Shown piece by piece: positions 60,865-64,000 of a DNA stretch of 64,000 nt; within the stretch, counting starts at the first letter, position 1, and every line of letters starts with the position of its first letter. The DNA lies in assembly GCA_949292635.1 (NCBI GenBank), contig CASEZY010000002.1, forward strand, positions 97,020 to 161,019, written 5' to 3'. Position numbers and translations under genes: made by a program. The stretch is from an uncultured Methanomassiliicoccales archaeon (GTDB lineage Archaea; Thermoplasmatota; Thermoplasmata; Methanomassiliicoccales; Methanomethylophilaceae). The notes below the pieces were generated by a model. It was not told the DNA's origin. It did no database searches and saw nothing but the letters and a program-made list of their open reading frames with translations.

Positions 60865-60883
60865 TTGTGCCAGAATTGGAGTA

Positions 60884-60959
60884 TGGTGGGCCCGGCCGGA
60901 TTTGAACCGGCGACCTCCGCCATGTCAAGGCGACGTCATAACCCCTAGACCACGAGCCC
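60884..60959 (-). tRNA. tRNA-Val (GAC)
   Basis: Acceptor GGGCTCG/CGGGCCC (one T-G pair), anticodon arm TCGCCTTGACATGGCGG (anticodon GAC), T-arm GCCGGTTCAAATCCGGC, discriminator A, encoded CCA at 60884-60886. Confidence 0.92.
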
Positions 60960-61030
60960 GGTAGAGACCACTCATATCGTGATTATACAAATAATTTATC
61001 CATGCCCAACGGCACCCGGGCGGGCGATGG

Positions 61031-61038
61031 GATATAAA
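61031..61038 (+). promoter_or_regulatory. TATA box of kae1
   Basis: gatataaa, centred about 26 bp before ATG 61061. Confidence 0.6.
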
Positions 61039-61060
61039 CGCGGAGGGAGTTGGCCGTTCC

Positions 61061-62041
61061 ATGATAACCCTGGGGATCGAGGGCACCGCCCACACGCTGG
61101 GCGTGGGCATCGCGGACAGCGACGCAGGCATACTGGCCAACGTCCTGGACATGTACCGTCCCCCGCAGGGAGGGCTGCATCCCAGGGAGGCGGCGAACCA
61201 TCACGCGGATGTTGTTGCACCTCTGGTCTCCAAGGCATTGGAGGAGGCGGGATTGTCCCCCAAGGACATCGATCTGATATCGTTCTCCAAGGGTCCGGGG
61301 TTGGGGCCTTGTCTGAGGTCGGCGGCTACCGCCGCCAGGGCACTGTCCTGCGGCCTGGAGGTCCCGATCATCGGCGTGAATCATTGCATCGCCCACATCG
61401 AGATAGGAAGGGCAACCACCGGCTGCAGGGACCCCGCTCTTTTGTACGCATCCGGTGGGAACACACAGGTGATCGCGTTCTCCAACGGCCGCTACCGCAT
61501 CTTCGGGGAGACCCTGGACGTGGGCATCGGCAACATGCTGGACAAGCTCGGCAGAGAACTGGGTCTCGGATTCTACGCCGGCCCGACCATCGAGAAGCTG
61601 GCACTGGAGGGGGACAAGCTGCTGGACCTCCCGTATTCCGTGAAGGGCATGGACGTGGCCTTCTCCGGCATCATGACTGCGGCGCTGGTACTGTATAAGA
61701 AGGGTCATCGTCTGGAGGATATCGCGTACTCCGTGCAGGAGACCTGCTTCGCCATGCTGGCGGAGGTCACCGAGCGTGCCATGGCCCATGTGGGCAAGGA
61801 CGAGGTGCTGCTCGGAGGCGGTGTGGCGCAGAACACCCGCCTCAGGGAGATGATCGCCGAGATGGCCCACGAGCGCGGCGCGGAGATGTTCTGTCCCGAC
61901 CGGCGCTTTTGCATGGACAACGGTGCCATGATCGCCTGGTTGGGCAATGTGATGTATCAATCCGGAGTGCGCATGGACATGGCGGACACGGTGGTGGAGC
62001 AGAGGTTCCGCACCGACGAGGTGGAGGTCAGCTGGCGCTGA
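61061..62041 (+). CDS. kae1: tRNA N6-threonylcarbamoyladenosine synthase Kae1
   Basis: A 326-residue ASKHA-fold enzyme of the KEOPS complex that makes t6A37 in ANN-decoding tRNAs. It opens [14 protein letters not shown]; the metal site is [10 protein letters not shown] (HxxxH); other blocks are [28 protein letters not shown] and [13 protein letters not shown]. It is not fused to the kinase Bud32, which some archaea fuse to Kae1, so bud32 must be elsewhere. The 3' end overlaps the convergent DHH gene by 14 bp. Confidence 0.96.
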   Translation: MITLGIEGTAHTLGVGIADSDAGILANVLDMYRPPQGGLHPREAANHHADVVAPLVSKALEEAGLSPKDIDLISFSKGPGLGPCLRSAATAARALSCGLEVPIIGVNHCIAHIEIGRATTGCRDPALLYASGGNTQVIAFSNGRYRIFGETLDVGIGNMLDKLGRELGLGFYAGPTIEKLALEGDKLLDLPYSVKGMDVAFSGIMTAALVLYKKGHRLEDIAYSVQETCFAMLAEVTERAMAHVGKDEVLLGGGVAQNTRLREMIAEMAHERGAEMFCPDRRFCMDNGAMIAWLGNVMYQSGVRMDMADTVVEQRFRTDEVEVSWR

Positions 62042-63377
62042 TCTGTTCGCCGATTATACGGTCCAGGGTCTCCAGGAACTCCTTCTCCTTCCCGTTGGGG
62101 AAGGTGGCGCCGGCGGCTATGCGATGGCCTCCTCCGCTGCCTCCCACGGATTCCGCCGCCTCCCTCACGGCAACGGCCAGATCCACGCCGTTGTCCAGCT
62201 GGCACCACATGCCCCGGGTGCTGACGTTGGTGCGGCCCTCGTTCTGGGTGTTGTAGCCCACGGTGGGTTTCATCCTGTCGCCAAGGTACTGCATGGCGAT
62301 GCCGCAGACGATGCCGGTGGAGCCGGTGAGGGTGCTGTCGAAGTATTGGATATGCTCCATCTGGGTCAGTCCGTTCGCAGCCAGTGCGGACACGGATTCG
62401 GCGATGCGGTTCTTGGCGGCGTCGTTGGTGTTCACCGCCCTGAGGAGGCAGTCCTCGTCTCCAAGGAAGTATCCTATGGCGAGACCGCCGAGACCCTCCC
62501 TCCCGCAGGAGTTGAGGATGTCGGCCATGCTCTCGGCGTCGGTGTTCAGACCTTCCAGGGTGTAGCGGTCCCGGCAGACCTCCCTCATCACGCCGGCGTC
62601 CACCCCCTGCAGGGTCAGGCGCACCGCGATCAGCGACGACAGGCGGGTCAATTCGTCCTCGTTCAGTGAGGACGACAGCCTGCTGCCGTCAAGGCCCGCT
62701 TCCTTCAATATCGCCGATACCGCACCCTGGTCTCCGGTGACGTCCCGGATGAAGGGGTCGGTGGACATGTACAGGGACTTCGCCAACGGACCGGAGGGGA
62801 CCAGGGACCCCTTCACGCGCTTGACGAATCCTCTCCTCTCAGCCTCTTGGAGCAGCGGCACGTTGAGACCGGACACCCCGTTCACGTGCTGTCTGTCCCC
62901 GGCGATGCCCGCCATGGCTATGCGGGACAGGTCCCAGTTGTTGTCGTCCACGGTGACCGCCAGCAGCAGGGCCATGGTGGACCCGCAGGCGGAGGTCATG
63001 CCGTCGATGCCGTAGAGGTGCGGATTCGCGTATATCACACGGGAGCTGTCGTGGTCGGTCTTGTGATGATCCAGGACGATCACGTCCTTATCCAGGGCCT
63101 CCAGGCGCGGGATGTACGACGCGCCCATGTCCGACATGAGTATGCATTTGGACACGTCCGCCTCCAGGGCGGCGAAGGTGGCGTCGTTCAGCACCGGCAG
63201 GGTGGACACCTGGAACTCTTTCCCGAGGCGTTGGAGCATCACCGCCAGGATGGATGCGGCGGCAACGCCGTCGGCGTCGTAATGCGAGAAAACATGAATG
63301 AAATCGTGACTGCGAACGGTGTCCGCAGCCGTATGAAGAACGGTAAGGAGTTTGGGGGGTAGGACATCCTTGTCCAT
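62028..63377 (-). CDS. DHH-family phosphoesterase (RecJ-like)
   Basis: A 449-residue DHH/DHHA1 protein. Motifs: [14 protein letters not shown] (I), [10 protein letters not shown] (II), [10 protein letters not shown] (III, DHH) and a C-terminal DHHA1 glycine-rich end [18 protein letters not shown]. This is the archaeal RecJ/GAN-type group, which are 5'-3' exonucleases or Cdc45 relatives associated with the replication fork. The catalytic residues look complete, so it is probably an active nuclease. Confidence 0.9.
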   Translation of the reverse strand: MDKDVLPPKLLTVLHTAADTVRSHDFIHVFSHYDADGVAAASILAVMLQRLGKEFQVSTLPVLNDATFAALEADVSKCILMSDMGASYIPRLEALDKDVIVLDHHKTDHDSSRVIYANPHLYGIDGMTSACGSTMALLLAVTVDDNNWDLSRIAMAGIAGDRQHVNGVSGLNVPLLQEAERRGFVKRVKGSLVPSGPLAKSLYMSTDPFIRDVTGDQGAVSAILKEAGLDGSRLSSSLNEDELTRLSSLIAVRLTLQGVDAGVMREVCRDRYTLEGLNTDAESMADILNSCGREGLGGLAIGYFLGDEDCLLRAVNTNDAAKNRIAESVSALAANGLTQMEHIQYFDSTLTGSTGIVCGIAMQYLGDRMKPTVGYNTQNEGRTNVSTRGMWCQLDNGVDLAVAVREAAESVGGSGGGHRIAAGATFPNGKEKEFLETLDRIIGEQISAS

Positions 63378-63386
63378 CTGACACCC

Positions 63387-63842
63387 TTACTTCAGCATCA
63401 GCTCCGCAGTGTTGATGGAATACTTCCAATCCGCGGGAAGGACGTTGTTCCTCTTGTAGTAGCGCTCCAGCCTTCTGATCTTGGCCTCGATGAGCTGCAG
63501 TCCCCTCTTGTTGGAAACGTCACCCTTGTTGTGCTTCAGGTGGACGTTGAGGGCGATGGCACGCCTCATCAGGTTGGCCAGGTCCTCGGGCAGGGCACCC
63601 GCCACGTCGTTCTCCTTCATGATGGCGGTGACGGTCTTGCCGGTAGCGAGCTTGACATCGGGGACACCGTACTGGTCCCTGAGCATGAGTCCGATCCTGG
63701 CGGAGTTGTTACCGTCCTTGGCCATCTTGACGATGAGTCCCTCGATCTCGGTGGCGTTGAGGGGGACCCATGCGGGGTTCTCGGTGACCAGGGGGTGCTT
63801 GGAGCAGGACTTCCCCTTTCTTCTTGTGTGCATTCTTGCCAT
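63387..63842 (-). CDS. rps15: Ribosomal protein S15
   Basis: A 151-residue archaeal S15 (S13e-type): MARMHTRRKGKSCSKHPLVT, then NSARIGLMLRDQYGVPDVKL, HLKHNKGDVSNKRGLQLIEA and KIRRLERYYKRNNVLPADWK. It is directly followed, 9 bp on, by the DHH gene, a common archaeal pairing, so the two are probably cotranscribed. Confidence 0.96.
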   Translation of the reverse strand: MARMHTRRKGKSCSKHPLVTENPAWVPLNATEIEGLIVKMAKDGNNSARIGLMLRDQYGVPDVKLATGKTVTAIMKENDVAGALPEDLANLMRRAIALNVHLKHNKGDVSNKRGLQLIEAKIRRLERYYKRNNVLPADWKYSINTAELMLK

Positions 63843-63898
63843 GACTTATTCCTCTGAATATTTCAGGCGGCGAGGCTAGGCCTCCGTTATCTGATTCA

Positions 63899-63910
63899 GA
63901 TATTTAAAAC
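63899..63910 (-). promoter_or_regulatory. TATA box of the rps15-DHH operon
   Basis: The reverse strand reads GTTTTAAATATC, about 62 bp before the rps15 ATG, implying a leader of about 35 nt. Confidence 0.5.
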
Positions 63911-63937
63911 TCTAACTCGGCAAACTTGGGTATAAGT

Positions 63938-64000
63938 TTATGAAGAGGGTCCGGAAGCCTTCGGCTTCCTGCCCCTCTTCTTCTTGATGCCCATCAATTT
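63938..64000 (-). CDS. C-terminal tail of an unidentified basic protein (cut by window edge)
   Basis: The reverse strand reads KLMGIKKKRGRKPKASGPSS and then TAA, with no start inside the window. The KKKRGRKPK stretch resembles an AT-hook or nucleic-acid-binding tail. Only 20 residues are visible, so the protein cannot be named. Confidence 0.45.
   Translation of the reverse strand, partial: KLMGIKKKRGRKPKASGPSS

Noticed and set aside
1..64000. CRISPR arrays, prophage genes, replication origin
   Set aside because: No regularly spaced repeats, no phage structural genes and no Orc1/Cdc6 gene with origin boxes were seen.

Overview
The window reads as chromosome from a methanogenic archaeon of the Thermoplasmata side of the Euryarchaeota, most likely the Methanomassiliicoccales. 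The evidence is: archaeal-type RNA polymerase genes with an undivided rpoB and a split rpoA (A' and A''); a thermosome; a Cdc48/VAT ATPase; GatDE; aTrm56; S17e and L30e; HypB and HypE; and many genes preceded by a TATA box about 25 bp before the start codon, as expected for leaderless archaeal transcripts. Of about 55 assigned stop codons only three are TAG, which fits a lineage that uses TAG for pyrrolysine. No pyl or methanogenesis gene lies in the window, so the order-level placement is inference. The sequence is GC-rich, and this generates long meaningless antisense reading frames that are left out.

Layout. 1-3.4 kb: a truncated EamA transporter, a HAD phosphatase, a ferredoxin-nitroreductase fusion, two tRNAs and small DNA-binding or zinc proteins. 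3.4-9 kb: aTrm56, an HD hydrolase, two PRC-barrel proteins, thioredoxin with an atypical thioredoxin reductase, regulators, and a wHTH/small protein/Elp3 operon. 9-11.2 kb: Cdc48. 11.4-20.4 kb: tRNA-Lys and the transcription operon rpoH-rpoB-rpoA1-rpoA2-rpl30e-nusA, which stops before the usual rps12-rps7-fusA genes. 20.5-22.2 kb: a radical SAM protein and pyrF. 22.3-28.9 kb: a giant STT3/AglB-like membrane protein with a long beta-rich ectodomain, overlapping a membrane-anchored surface protein.

29-32.3 kb: an operon hypB-purD-truA-translin. 32.4-33.8 kb: a Schlafen/AlbA-type gene bracketed by inverted copies of a GTAGAA-repeat element. 33.9-41.4 kb: gatD-gatE, an Mtq2-like methyltransferase, a metallo-beta-lactamase protein, a zinc-finger protein, a HAD phosphatase, TraB-thyX, S17e and tRNA-Arg. 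41.4-45.8 kb: rqcH, tRNA-Thr, a DUF1015 protein and hypE. 46-49.1 kb: tRNA-Arg, a helicase-IV-like protein and an acetyltransferase. 49.3-54.5 kb: thermosome followed by grpE-dnaK-dnaJ. 54.6-61 kb: zinc-ribbon/helical-repeat proteins, tRNA-Ser, a methyltransferase, purH, and a translationally coupled trio that includes a 58-residue Cys-rich protein. 61-64 kb: tRNA-Val, kae1, a DHH phosphoesterase, S15 and the tail of one more gene.

The common theme is information processing and protein quality control: transcription, eight tRNA genes, tRNA modification (Trm56, Elp3, TruA, Kae1), tRNA-dependent amidation (GatDE), ribosome rescue (RqcH), and folding or unfolding (thermosome, DnaKJ-GrpE, Cdc48). 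The candidates for something undescribed are the repeat-bracketed AlbA_2 gene, the STT3-like giant with its partner, the helix-hairpin-helix extension on RNA polymerase A'', and the Cys-rich microprotein operon.
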